Assembly (NCBI RefSeq): GCF_003086295.3
Contig: NC_092051.1
Coordinates: 13,384,810-13,448,809 of the forward strand
Direction of reading: 5' to 3'
DNA from: Arachis hypogaea
Taxonomy: Eukaryota; Streptophyta; Magnoliopsida; Fabales; Fabaceae
DNA length: 64,000 bases
Under the pieces are notes generated by a model that was not told the DNA's origin, did not search any database, and was given only the letters and a program-made list of their open reading frames with translations. Made by a program: the position numbers and the translations under genes. The stretch's first letter is position 1, and the number at the start of each line of letters is the position of its first letter. Below, one piece after another: positions 1 to 12,100 of this stretch.

Positions 1-1706
1 GCATGCAGTTTGTGACTTCCTGGGTGATAATAATATTATCTGAGGTATGCATTCCTGGAATAAAGTTGCTCTGAGTCGGCTTCACCACTTTCTCCATGAT
101 TCCTCTCAGTCTCCTCGATAGGACTTTAGTAATGACTTTATAGGAGACATTGCATAGTGAGATAGGACACATTTGCTTCAGGGATATTATAGGTTCGACC
201 TTTGGAATGAGAGTGATAAGGGTCTCATTAATATCCCTGACCTCCGAAGGCCTGTTGAAAATTCTATCCACCAGTCTGCACAGGTCCGTTCCTACAGTAT
301 CCCATTTCTTCTGATAGAATATAGTCTAGATTCCATCTTTCCCTGGGACCTTGAGTCTCCCCATAGAGAATAGAGCACTCTTTATTTCCATCCGGGAGAT
401 GCTGCTTCCAATGCTTACAAGGTCATTTGTATCAAGTAGTGGGAAGCAGTTTTTCAGAATAAAAGGGGTGTCTGGAGCGTCCTCGGTGTATAGCCAGCTA
501 TAGAAGCTGGTTGCCATTCTGTCCAGGGTTGTGCGCTCATGCACCCAATTTCCATTGTCATCCTGCAGAGCCTCAATCCGATTTCTTCTTCTCCGGGCCA
601 TAGTCGATGCATGGAAAAATTTTGTATTCCGGTCCCCAAACTCTAACCAATTACAACAAGATTTTTGGTACCAGAGAAGTTCCTCTTGGGCCATGATCTC
701 CTCATACTCCTCCCAGAGATCCCTTTGCAGTTTCTCCAGATAGAGGTTCGAGTCATATTGAGACTATTTTTAATGCCTTGAAGCCTCCTTAATATCTTTG
801 ATTTTCTCCTGTGAATATTACCAAAGACATTATGGTTCCAATTTTGTAACACCTGCTGGAAGTCTTCCATACATGAGTTCCAGTTCCCCTGAAGGTTCCA
901 ACCTCTGTTAACGACGTTGTCAAAGTCAGAGTGGTCCAGCCAGGCGGCCAAAAATCTGAAAGGCCTCCTTCCCTTATTAGGAGAGGCCTGAGGGGCAAGA
1001 CAAAGGAAGAGAGGAGAGTGATCAGACCTCAGGTTTGGCAAGTGTTGGATGGAAGCCCCTGGGAAGGTGATTTACCAATCAGGATTAGCGAGACTCCTAT
1101 CAAGCCTTTCAGCCAAAGAATCTCTTTTCCAGGTATAGGGCAGCCTGAGTACCCGAGATCAAGTAAGCCACAATCAAACAAGCAAGCATTGAAATCGGGG
1201 CACGCCCCGCCCTGTCGTAACATAGCCCCCCCACTCCGTTCATGATCACGTAAAATGGCATTGAAATCCCCTATAGCGCACCAAGGAATGTTAGCTTCCC
1301 TACTGATTTTTCGAAGATCCTCCCAAAGAGATTTTCTGAAGCCTCTATTCGGGCTCCTATAAACGGCTGTAAGCAACCACTGATTCGCATTCCTATCTTT
1401 TATCTTCATGTGGACAGTTTGGAAAGTATGGCTCAGCACCTCCACCTTCCAAATGTTTGAATCCTACATACACCAGATACCTCCTGACTGCCCTCGCGCC
1501 TCCATCACAAAGCTACCATTTAGACCAAATCTGTTCCTAACCCTTTCTCCCCGAACACCGCTAATGTGGATTTCCATCAAAATAACAAAATTCACATCCA
1601 GGTCCTTCCTTAGATCTCTAATAAGAGTAGAAAATCCCTTACCTCCAGCTTCTCTACAGTTCCAAGCTATAATATTCATGATAACCCAAACAAAGGAGAT
1701 GGTCAT
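1..1706 (-). pseudogene. LINE ORF2: endonuclease and partial reverse transcriptase
   Basis: The minus strand begins with an APE-type endonuclease (MNIIAWNCREAGGKGF at about 1679). It continues with YRSPNRGFRKSLWEDL and the GDFNAIL motif (1029-1445), the RSDHSPLFL endonuclease end with the linker to RT (643-1041), and an RT start including WLEFGDRNTKFFH (326-694). Below position 325 the RT core continues through LITLIPKVEPI and FIPGMHTSDNI to the window edge. The pieces lie in different frames separated by stops, so no functional protein can be made. The expected product cuts target DNA and copies LINE RNA. Confidence 0.85.
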
Positions 1707-1996
1707 TCAAGACCCAAGATACCTTCACTAGACGGACTAGGCGCTGCCCTCCATGCGCTGCCCTCCATATCCTCGGAAGCCTTTGCATGGAACATCGGTT
1801 CCTTACCCTTGGTAGAATTTTTATTTCCCTCCTTGATTGTGCCTGGTTGTTCGCTTGGAGCCCATCTACCGTCTCCATCCTCCACCGTCAACACAGGGGT
1901 ACCACGGCGCAGAATTTTCTGATTTAGAGGGGGGTTGTGGTTCACATTGGTCTCGAGGATTTTGTTAAGATTCTTTGCCAATTGGTAGTCTTCCTA

Positions 1997-3748
1997 TTAC
2001 TGTTTCGTGACTTCCCTCATCCTATCAAGAATGACTCCTTCCATAATCTCTCGATCAGTGCTCTTGGAGGATGAAGACACCGCGTTGTCCATGCTATGGA
2101 TAGCAGCCCATAAGGAGAGTGAACCCTTGTCCATCATTTTTTGTTTGGGTTTAAAGCCTTTTTTTGTTAGCATAGGCCCAATCTTCAGGGCAGCAGTTTT
2201 TTGGGGTCCCTGCGGGTTTCTACCCGCTCCTGGTTTCCTTAGAACCACTTTAGCTCCTTCCTCTTTGTTCAATTGGTTTCGGGTTTGATTCAACGGCCCA
2301 ATATTGCTCCTATTAGATCTGGGAAGAGTTGAGACAAGAGCTCGGTCAGGGGCCTGGTTAATAGGCTTGGGACAATCTAGTCCTTTATGAGAGAGATTCT
2401 TTTTCAAGGCCTGGTTTGAGTTTGCCAATTTGGATCCACTTTGCATGGCCTCTTTCGGTTGCAAATTATCCTGCATCTCATTATCCCTTTCTTCATACAA
2501 GGCATTAAATCTGGATCCTCCCTCATTAAAGGTGTTCTTCATACTACCGTTAGTTTCCTTATTAGGCATGACATTAGAGATTTGAATTTGTTTTTTATTT
2601 TTCCTCGGGATTTCCTCCTGTTTCCTTCTTTGGTTCCTTCTTACCATCATCCAGGGACCAAAATCAGGGGGATTCTTATTTATCCGTTGCACGATATGAT
2701 CATCAATGCGTTCCTGATTAGCTGGAGTTTCTCGATCCACTTCCCCAGTGCTAACATCAGCCCTTCTCCTTGCCGCCGTCGCTCTCTCCTCCTCGCCTGC
2801 CATCTCCACCACCAGTTGATCTAGCTTATGTTCACCAGCTTCACTACACTGCTCCACCTTATAGCCATATTTTTCACAAGAGAAGTAGATGAGATGTAGA
2901 CCTTCGTATTCAATATTAAGCGTACTTCCAAGGATAGATATTCTGGGTACTAATTTCTTTGACAAGTCAATCTTGACGCAAATCCTCGCGAATTTTCCTC
3001 TCGAATGTATAGAAGTAGCGCGATCAATTTTCAGCATATGCCTAATAGTAGATCCTACCCTCCATAAGAAGTGGTGGTTATATAGCTTAATAGGGAGGTT
3101 GGGGATGCGAATCCAGGCCGCAATCTTTCTCACATGGTTCTCGGTCGTTAGGAAAAAAGGTCTCCATCTTTGAACAATAAGATAGTGTCCTGCTATCATC
3201 CATGGTCCTCCCGTGAGAGCATGGGAATAGTCCTCTTCTTCAGCAAAATGCACTAGATAGTAGTCTCAGTCCATGTCAATCATGCTGATCTTCCCTTTCT
3301 GTGCCCAGTCACGCTGCAACCGTTGCTCGATGAAACCGAGGGCTACTTTCTTGCCAAGAACTTTAACGATCATAGCATTCTTCCAAGGCTTGCACCAATC
3401 TTCAAACTCTCCCTTAGACACTAGAATAGTGGGGCATGGGTCGAAAGGTTTATCACTCAGATCTTCCTCTTCCCTATACCATTGATCTTCTGGATTAGGC
3501 CGATCCTCACCCATGTCATCGCTATGAGGAGACATATCATCTAACAAGCCACCTGGGGACGAGAGAAGGCTCTCCTTATACGAACTTTTTGATTTGCCAT
3601 TTATTTTATGAGAATTGTCTTGATCAAGATCCACCCTGTCTCCTTGTCGATTTAGGTCTATTTCCTCACGAGACTTGACCTTCTTCGTACTTCGTTGAAC
3701 TAGATCCACCTCTTCTGTCGAAACCATAGCATAACTCTCGGTTGTCAT
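1997..3748 (-). pseudogene. LINE ORF1 (DUF4283 + degenerate zinc knuckle), one in-frame stop
   Basis: This is the nucleic-acid-binding first ORF of a plant LINE, expected to coat the element RNA. It begins at ATG 3748 (MTTESYAMV...). A DUF4283-type domain spans roughly residues 100-260, recognisable from GGPWMIAGHYLIVQRWRP. A TGA at 3266-3268 interrupts the domain; the reading frame is unchanged on both sides, so this is a nonsense mutation and not a frameshift. The CCHC knuckle is also damaged: it reads YFSCEKYGYKVEQC, where the first Cys and the His of the usual motif are replaced by Tyr. The C-terminal half is lysine-, asparagine- and glutamine-rich, as is usual for these proteins. Confidence 0.85.
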
Positions 3749-3968
3749 TTTTTTTCCTAACTCTTAACTCTTAGGTAATATCGTATCTCTAAGTTAATAT
3801 CGGTGTCATTTCATCATTTCACTTGATGCTTATTCTAATGCATATTGAAAATGCATAAAACTATAAAGAGAATAAATTTATATTTTATATAAAAAATATA
3901 TTTTTTATTTTTTTATATTTATTCTATATGCTATGCATATTTTCAATTTGTATATGAGTGTGAGTCTA
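3749..3968. other. AT-rich stretch, possible LINE 5' region
   Basis: No gene is visible. It contains an AT-rich imperfect inverted repeat at about 3840-3955 (ttgaaaatgcata on one side, ttgaaaatatgcata on the complement of the other). This could be a small MITE or part of the LINE leader. Confidence 0.3.
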
Positions 3969-3976
3969 ACACATAA

Positions 3977-4515
3977 GTTAGGGTTGGAAATGAGTCGAGT
4001 TAGACCAAACTCAAGCTCGACTCATAAAAATTGAGCTTGGTTCACAGCTCGACTCATTAACAATCGAGCCTATTTCTTAAGCTCAAGCTTAGCTCACCGA
4101 AAGTTCATGAACTGGCTCGAACTCACGAGCTGACTGAAATAATAGGAATATAATCTATAATTCTATAACAATAAATTATAATTTATATATTTTAAAAAAT
4201 ATTTAAAAAGATAAATTTTATATATTGTTTATCTATAAATAAATTTTAAATTTTAAATAATTAAGATCATTAATATATATAATATTAAAGGTATAGATTA
4301 AATGCATATATATATAATGGAGTCATCTTACAAGCTAATGAGCTGAGTTTATTCAAGCTCACGAGCTAATGAGCTAAGCTTATCTAAACTCAAGTTTGGC
4401 TCATTTAATTTATGAGCTCAATTTCAGGCTCAAGCTTGGTCCACCAGCTCACGAGTTTAACTTATCGAGCTATTAACGAATTGAACTCGAACTGGCTTGA
4501 CTCACTTCTAGCCCT
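3977..4515. mobile_element. Non-autonomous hAT-like element with 8-bp TSD
   Basis: The element is bounded by an identical 8-bp duplication ACACATAA at 3969-3976 and 4516-4523, the size made by hAT transposases. Its ends are imperfect inverted repeats: gttagggttggaaatgagtc on the left against agggctagaagtgagtc on the complement of the right. The interior is AT-rich and framed by many GAGCTCAAGCT-like words, with no coding potential. It is 539 bp long and must have been moved by a transposase supplied elsewhere. Confidence 0.85.
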
Positions 4516-4796
4516 ACACATAAATTTTATTTATACTAACGTAATTAATGTTTTTATATGACTAATTACATGAAACATGTTGATTTTATTTTAAAGAATA
4601 CCACAATTATTTAACTTATTTTCCTGAATTGAAAATTGAATAATCCTTTGCATAATTTCATTTTGTTGCTCTTTTTATCATTATTTGTTACTTTTTTTAA
4701 TGTAGGTATTTGTAATTCTAATCCATCTAATAAGAGATAAAGTAGTTTATTGAGGGGAGTAAAGCTCTCAATAACATTTTTTTTAAGTAAATCCAC

Positions 4797-6398
4797 GAGA
4801 TAAGCCTCAAAGTGGTCTCTGAAATTGCACTCGAATTTTATAGTAGTCTCTAAACTTAAAAATTACCTATATTCGTCCCTGAAGTTACACTCCGAGACTC
4901 AGATTCGTCCTTCCGGCACATTCCGTCTACCTGGCACCACCGGAAAGCTGATCTGGACTCCTCCGTGATACGCTGGCCAGGTAACGGCTAGCTGATGTGG
5001 ATTAGTAAACTTTTATGGTGCAATTTGGTCCCTAAATCAAAATTAAAAATTTTAATCCTCAAATTTAATTATCATTCTATTCTCTACAGTAATCCCTCTT
5101 TTTTATACAGGCATAGATCTTCATATCCCAAATTCACAAAATTTTTCTTTTTGTTTATTTTTAGTTGAAGTATCTTATAACAATAACAACAACTAGAGTC
5201 TTCTTAACAACCATTATTTGAACAAGTTTAACCGCTTTTATCCCCTTTTTTGTAAGAAAGATGGTGAGATTATAACATAAAAAAGGTTATGTGATATATA
5301 TAATTAAAAAATAATGCAAAGTTTAGTTTCTAAAATTGTGAACTTTATAAAAATTTGTTGACTTTTAAAAATGATTAAATTGATTCCTAAATTCATAAAT
5401 TGTGAATCTCAACTCATCTCTAATGCTAATATAAAATGTTAAAATGTTAACATGACATTTTTTTTTGTGACTGTTAACATGACATTTGCAAACAAAAAGA
5501 TGATATGATTAATATTTTAATATAATCAAATTAGTGTCTTAAATAAGTTAATTATATTATTTTGCTTAATTAGTTTTTTATTAATTAGAGACTAAAATAA
5601 TAAATATTAAATTAGGTAAATTTTTGCTATTTTTTTGTTTCTCTAATATTACCCTTAATTAATTTGAAATACCTATTTAATTATAATAAAATCTTAGACA
5701 CGTCATTTTAATGGAGATGTCATACGATTTGAAATGCCATAATATAACACTTTATATTAATACTATGTGAATAACAGTTAAATTAGGATAATGCATGGTT
5801 ATTTTGGAACAGGATTCGAAAGGAAATGTAATGTATAATAATAACGCGATGTAACTTTTTAATTTTGTAAATACAAGAGATAGATTTTTGTAAAATCATA
5901 TAAAAATATAAAATTGAATTTTGTAAAACATTTTAATTAAACTAGAGTTAAATGAGTGTATAAAATGTTAAATACAAAGACATAGTATGTGACTTTTAAT
6001 TAACAAAACATATGCATACTTTCAATGAAATTGTAATTTGTAGTCTCTTTCACATCTATATGGAGAAGAGAAGATAAGAAAAGAAAAGAAAAGAGAGGGA
6101 TTACTACTATAGAGAAGAGAATAATAATTAAATTTGGGGATTAAAATTTTTAATTTTGATTTAGGGACCAAATTGCACCATAAAAATTTACTAATCCGTC
6201 AGTTAGCCGTGACCTGGCCAGCATGTCACGAAAGAGTCCAGATCAGCTTTTCGGTAGTGTCAGGTGGACGGAATGTGCTGTAAGGACGAATCTGAGTCCC
6301 GGAGTGCAACTTTAAGGACGAATATAAGTAACTATTAAGTTCAGAGACTACTACGAGATTCGAGTACAATTTTAGGGACCACTTTGGGACTTATATAG
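4797..6398. mobile_element. Non-autonomous Mutator-like element with ~260-bp TIRs
   Basis: The segment from about 4797 to 5065 is repeated in inverted orientation at about 6130-6398. Both copies include the words caaagtggtc, attcgtcc, ggtgcaatttggtccctaaatc and the reverse counterparts. Flanking 9-mers TAAATCCAC (4788-4796) and AAAATCCAC (6399-6407) match at 8 of 9 positions, consistent with a Mutator-type 9-bp duplication. The 1.1-kb centre is AT-rich with a purine run at 6061-6100 and no ORF of note. It ends about 330 bp from the 3' end of the STIG1-like gene. Confidence 0.8.
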
Positions 6399-6516
6399 AA
6401 AATCCACCATCATGTCTCTTATATGTGTCTTTCTGTCCCCAAGGCACAAACTCATGCACTTCCGTGCACGACTTCAAAATAAACTACACTAAAAAACAAT
6501 GGAGTAGATGCATTCA

Positions 6517-6522
6517 TTTATT
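6517..6522 (-). terminator. AATAAA poly-A signal for the STIG1-like gene
   Basis: The minus strand reads AATAAA about 200 bp beyond the stop codon. It is a plausible far-upstream-type signal, but several A-rich alternatives lie nearby. Confidence 0.4.
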
Positions 6523-6723
6523 TGATAAACAAATTACAAGTTGTACTTATTAACAACAAACAAACAATAAATTAAAGGAGACATTACATTTTTCGTACAA
6601 TTAAAGAATTGCAATAATGTTACAATTCAAATTACACCAATTCAGCAGAGAAATAATAAATAATGCAAACAATCCGGCTACGTAGAAGCACTGATCAAGT
6701 TGCTGCCACAGAGTTGTAAACTT

Positions 6724-7152
6724 CTAAGCATAGCTGCACAAGCCATAGACACAAGAGCCTTTGGAATTGCACTTGTTGCCGCATTTGCCACAGTGCTTCT
6801 CATTAGTCTTTGGATTGATGCACTTACCTTCACAGCATATCTTGGAATATCCACATTTCTTCCCACACTTTCCGCAGTTCAATTCATCTGTGTTGAAGTT
6901 GACACACTTGTTGTTGCAGCAATTAGGACCTCCACTCCCTCTTATGCTATAGCAAACCTTTGGGTTTCTGTCACATGTCAGAGTTGCCTTGCTGCTTCTC
7001 TGGGACAGGAACCGGCTTGTTCCTCTCAGAGAATTTGGTTCCTCATCATTCTCATTATTGGTTTCGAAAGATTCTACTCTTGTTGGCATAGTAATTGCCA
7101 ACGCCATTATTAGCATGGACACAAGAAAAAGGGTCTTCAACAACTTATTCAT
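6724..7152 (-). CDS. STIG1: STIG1-family secreted cysteine-rich protein (142 aa)
   Basis: This is a small extracellular protein of the stigma-specific STIG1 family; tomato and tobacco members act in the stigma exudate and on pollen tube growth, and other members act in non-floral tissue. The ATG at 7152 begins MNKLLKTLFLVSMLIMALA, a classic signal peptide of about 20-28 residues, so it was preferred over the in-frame upstream methionine at 7260, which lies near the predicted transcription start. A variable acidic/serine-rich linker follows. The mature C-terminal half holds the family pattern of paired cysteines (CCNNKCVN, NCGKCGKKCG, KICCEGKC, HCGKCGNKC). The gene is intronless, the normal state for this family. 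No frame defects are seen. The tissue of expression cannot be told from sequence. Confidence 0.92.
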   Translation of the reverse strand: MNKLLKTLFLVSMLIMALAITMPTRVESFETNNENDEEPNSLRGTSRFLSQRSSKATLTCDRNPKVCYSIRGSGGPNCCNNKCVNFNTDELNCGKCGKKCGYSKICCEGKCINPKTNEKHCGKCGNKCNSKGSCVYGLCSYA

Positions 7153-7267
7153 TTTCTGCTCTTGTGTATATATGTATAGGATATAGGATATGAGACAGGA
7201 AAGCTTGTTGAAGTTGATTTTATTTGTTTGATGTGATTGTGATGAAGAATGGATGTGCAATTTGAAG

Positions 7268-7275
7268 TATTTATA
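7268..7275 (-). promoter_or_regulatory. TATA box of the STIG1-like gene
   Basis: The minus strand reads TATAAATA, 116-123 bp upstream of the ATG. Transcription would start near 7240, giving a 5' leader of about 90 nt. Confidence 0.65.
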
Positions 7276-7927
7276 GGAAACTGGGGTTCATCAATTTTGG
7301 TCTTACTCTTACATAATTATTATTATTATATATTATATATAGGATTACATGCATGAAGCCATTAAGTATATAGAGCTACCAGCTAATTAATTCTACGTAT
7401 AGTTAGGTACTTAGCTAGGTGGAGTCTAAATTTTACAGCGCCAAAGCGCGAATGTTAGGCTTGGTGGCAATATCATCAGAAATTCAAACTTGATACAAAC
7501 TTGTTATCAGTTACGTTCAAGTTGGAGGAATAAAGGAATATGATACACATTTATTTGAAGATTATATTGGTTTAATTATCAAGTGAAGCTTAGTCGAATT
7601 ACGTACTGTGTTAATTCTTAGTGAGAAATCGATCAATTCGTATTCATACGTGCGCCTGATTTCTTTGGAAACTAATTCGGTGAAATAAAGCAGTTATAGT
7701 AGACCGCCAATTGAAGTTATACGAACAAGAGAGTATACCACCAATCGGACTTTATAGTTTGTTACGGATCCATTTAATTTAATTTGAAGAATAATGTTCT
7801 GCAAGTAACAAATTTGTTTTGGATTAAGTTGTGTTAGGCATGAACGAGTCAAATATATAATATACCACCAACAACTAAGGATACCACTTTGTCAATTAAA
7901 TAAAGATGAATTCTATCCGACTCCTAT

Positions 7928-8031
7928 TATTTTATTTTATTTTATTTTTTTACTAAAGATAGGGGACTCGAACCCGCAACCTCTTAATTGAATATGGGGA
8001 GACTATGCCATTTGAGCTATTACTCATTGGC
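7928..8031 (-). mobile_element. tRNA-derived SINE with 16-bp target-site duplication
   Basis: Read on the minus strand, the head contains a pol III A box (TAGCTCAAATGG, 8008-8019) and a B box (GGTTCGAGTCC, 7964-7974) in tRNA-like spacing. An A-rich tail (AAAAATAAAATAAAATAAAAT type) follows. A perfect 16-bp duplication TCTATCCGACTCCTAT flanks it (7912-7927 and 8032-8047), the hallmark of LINE-mediated retroposition. The body is only about 104 bp, so this is a short tRNA-head SINE. A truncated relative lies at 44341-44420. Confidence 0.88.
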
Positions 8032-8047
8032 TCTATCCGACTCCTAT

Positions 8048-8542
8048 AAAATAATATATAAGTTATTTTTTATAATGTGTTATATTAATTTTTTAAAATA
8101 TAAAAATTTCACTCCTATTAATTAAAGCACATTTTCACTCTTTCATTCTTTCTCTATTACGTAATTTCGATCTTTTTAAATATTATCGTCCCGGTCATGA
8201 CAAGAAGCGCTGACGTCGTCGCGATCTACTGCCTTCTAACATTCTTCATGTATAATTGAATAATATTTGAACTCTATATATAAAAGAAAAATGTTAATTA
8301 GCAATCAAAAGTTGACAAATACTAATTGGTGAATTCTACCTAACCCCCTCAAAAATAATATTCATGGTGTGTCACATTTTAATTGGACATTATTTTAATT
8401 ATAATTGAGTTATTTTGTAATTTATTATTTGAGATAAAAATGGTATAATTTCTTGAAGAGAAAATATAAATAAACAATACATACAGTGAACAATATGAAT
8501 AACTCTTTAAAGAAGAAAAATAAAATTAAAATTAAAATTCAG
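8048..8542. other. AT-rich flank of copia element 1, no gene
   Basis: No ORF, RNA gene or clear repeat boundary is visible. Confidence 0.5.
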
Positions 8543-8547
8543 ATTTC

Positions 8548-8910
8548 TGTTGTAAAATAAATAAGATAGATGTACTAGATATAAAAGAAAATATGTAAAT
8601 AGATAATTTTAATAATAATATTTATCACATCAATATCTCACACTAATAAAATGTATTAATATTATATGTATTAATATTTATAAACTAGCACCCACGAAGA
8701 GAGAGAAGAAAATAGACTTTATAATATTATAATATATGAAAGAAGAGAGAGATAGAAATATTTGTTATTGCTGTGTAAATGGCTTGTGATGAAGCCTTCT
8801 ATTTATATTTGTGAAAGTCTAACATTCTTCAACATTATTAATTACATTCTATCTTGAGAATGTTAGCTTCTCATAGGAATGGGCATCCACGTCCCATTCT
8901 TATCACAACA
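8548..8910 (-). repeat. 3' LTR of copia element 1
   Basis: 363-bp LTR with TG...CA ends, preceded on the minus strand by the polypurine tract at 8911-8921. Confidence 0.93.
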
Positions 8911-9114
8911 CTCCCCCTTGGATGCCCATTTAGGATTATGCCTCATTAAAACCTTACTAAAGAAAATCCAATGGAAAAAACTTTAGTGAAGAAAAAAGAG
9001 TACAAAATCCTTTGTGATAGGGACTGCCTCATTAAAAACCTTGTCAAGAAAAACCCAACGGGAAAAAAAACTTGACCAAGGGAAAAAGAATACAGTCTAC
9101 CCCTCTTGTCGACA

Positions 9115-12100
9115 TCATTTAATGTCTCGAAATCGGCGCATCCAAATCTCATGTACCAATCTTTCAAAGAAGAATTTTGGGAGTGACTTTGTGAATAAAT
9201 CTGTCAGATTGTCATTTGAGCGGATCTGTTGAACATCAATTGTCCCTTGATTTTGAAGATCATGAGTGAAGAAGAATTTGGGAGAAATATGCTTCGTTCT
9301 ATCACCTTTGATGTATCCACCCTTAAGTTGAGCAATGCATGCTGTATTATCTTCAAACAGGATAGTTGGAGCTATCTTATGATCAATCAGTCCACATGAT
9401 GACAGAATATATTGAATCAGACTCCTCAACCAAAAACACTCGCGACTAGCTTTATGAATCGCCAGTATTTTGGCATGATTAGAGGATGTTGCAGCAATCG
9501 TTTGTTTTGTGGACCTCCATGATATAGTTGTACCACCATATGTGAACAGGTATCCTGTTTGAGATCTCCCTTTGTGAGGATCAGACAAGTATCCAGCATC
9601 TGCATAACCAACTAGTTGTGACTTAGATTCATAGGGATAAAACAATCCCATATCAACCGTCCCATGAAGATATCGAAAGATTTGCTTGATTCCACTCCAA
9701 TGTCTTCTGGTTGGAGAGGAACTATACCTTGCTAGTAAATTCACAATAAATGATATATCAGGTCGTGTATTATTAGCAAGATACATTAGCGCTCCAATGG
9801 CACTAAGATATGGTACTTCAGGACCAAGGATATCTTCATTTTCTTCTTTAGGACGGAATTGATCCTTTTCCACATCCAAAGACCTTACGATCATTGGGGT
9901 ACTTAATGGATGTGACTTATCCATATAAAATCTCTTCAAGATCTTTTCTGTGTATGTTGTTTGATGAATAAAGATCCCATTTTTTATATGCTCGATCTGC
10001 AGGACGAGACAGAATTTAGTCCTTCCAAGATCTTTCATTTCAAACTCTTCTTTTAGAGTTTTTATAATTGTTAGAATCTCTTCAGGAGTCCCAATGATAT
10101 TTAAATCATCAACGTACACAGCAATTATAATGAATTTAGATGCATATTTCTTTATGAAAATACATGGACAGATATCATCATTCTTGAATCCATTTTTGGC
10201 CAGATACTCAGTAAGACGATTATACCACATTTGTCCAGATTGCTTTAGACCATATAAAGATCTTTGCAATTTGACTGAGTATAACCTTTGTGAATATTCA
10301 TTGGATGGTTTAGATATATTTACTCCTTCAGGGACTTTCATATAGATATCCCGATCTAATGAGCCGTATAAGTAGGCTGTTACCACATCCATTAAATGCA
10401 TATGCAGTTTATGATATGCAGATAAACTGACCAAATAACGCAATATTATCGCATCTACTACAGGGGAATACGTTTCTTCATAATCTATACCAGGCCTTTG
10501 TGAAAAACCTTGTGCCACAAGTCGGGCTTTGTAGCGCACAACTTCATTTTTCTCATTTCGTTTTCTCACAAATACCCACCGGTATCCAACAGGTTTACAT
10601 CTTCAGGTGTACGGACTACAGGTCCAAAGACTCCACGTTTAGCAAGTGAGTTTAACTCAGCCTTCATGGCTTCTTTCCATTTTGGCCAATCATTCCTTTG
10701 TCGACATTCTTCGACTGATCTTTGCTCAAGATCCTTACTTTCATGCATGATATTTAATGCCACATTATATGGAAATATTTCATTGACAATTGTCTTATTT
10801 CGGTCCCATTTCTCTTATGTAAAGACATAATTTATCGAGATCTCGTCATTTTCACAATTTTCAGGTACCTGAACGTCTTCTGGCGTTATATCAGAATTTT
10901 GGACAACTACAGGTGTCTCTACTATGTCTTTTCCAACAGGAATATTATTTACCTCTTTTCTCTTTCGATAATTTTTGTCTTTGGAACCGACAGGCCTGCC
11001 ACGCTTCTGGCGTGTATTTGCTTTAGTAGCTACTTGTCCTACAGGGACATCAATTCGAATTGGGGCATTTTTCGCCCTGCCACGCTTCTGGCGTGAATTT
11101 GCTTCAGTGGTTACTTGTCCTACTGGGACATCAATTCGAATTGGGGCATTTTCTGCTGGTATATAAGATTTGGTTATCCTCTTTGTATCGGAAAATGCAT
11201 CAGGCAATTCATTTGCTATTCTTTGCAAATGTATAATCTTTTGAACTTCTAGTTCACATTGCCCTAATCGAGGATCTAAATGCATCAAGGATGATGCATT
11301 CCAATTAAGTTCCTTTTTAGGAAGCTTATTCTCTCCCCCTAATGTTGGAAATTTTGATTCATCAAAATGACAATCTGCAAACCGGGCTTTAAATACATCT
11401 CCGGTTTGTATCTCAAGATACCTCACTATAGAGGGAGAATCATATCCAACATATATCTCCAATTTTCTTTGGGGTCCCATTTTAGTACGATTAGGTAGTG
11501 CAATGGGAACATATATCGCACACCCAAATATTCTTAAATGGGAGACATTTGGCTGCTGGCCAAAAACTAATTGCATAGGAGAGAACTGATGGTAACTCGT
11601 TGGCCTCAAACGAATAAGTGCTGCGGCATGTAAAATAGCATGCCCCAAACCGAGGTTGGGAGATTTGTTCTCATAAGCAAGGGTCTAGCAATTAATTGGA
11701 GGCGCTTAATAAGTGATTCTGCTAACCCATTTTGTGTGTGAACATAAGCTACTGGATGTTCAACACTTATTCCATTAGCCATACAATAAGCATCAAAAGC
11801 TTGGGAAGTAAATTCACGAGCATTATCAAGACGAATTGCTTTGATTGGATTTTCTGAAAATTGTGCTTTTAATAGAATAATTTGAGCCAGTAATCTCGCA
11901 AACGCCAGGTTGCGAGATGATAATAAGCACACATGTGACCATCTCGAAGATGCGTCTATCAGGACCATAAAATATCTAAAAGATCCACATGGTGGATGAA
12001 TAGGTCCATATATATCACCTTGAATCCTTTCTAGGAATTCAGGGGACTCAAATCCAATCTTTACTGGTGATGGCCTTAAAATTAACTTTTCCTGAGAACA

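Larger units (their letters stand above)
1..3748 (-). mobile_element. L1-type LINE retrotransposon, broken, continues past left edge
   Basis: On the minus strand this region encodes, in order, a DUF4283/zinc-knuckle ORF1, an apurinic-endonuclease-like domain and the first part of a reverse transcriptase. This is the standard order of a plant L1 element. The RT runs off the window at position 1, so the 3' end and poly-A tail are not visible. The ORFs carry in-frame stops and frame changes, so the copy is dead. No clear 5' end or target duplication could be fixed; the first ORF begins at 3748. Confidence 0.9.

Noticed and set aside
7961..8031. Functional tRNA gene
   Set aside because: A and B boxes are present but no cloverleaf with acceptor stem forms, and the flanking duplication and A-rich tail identify a SINE.
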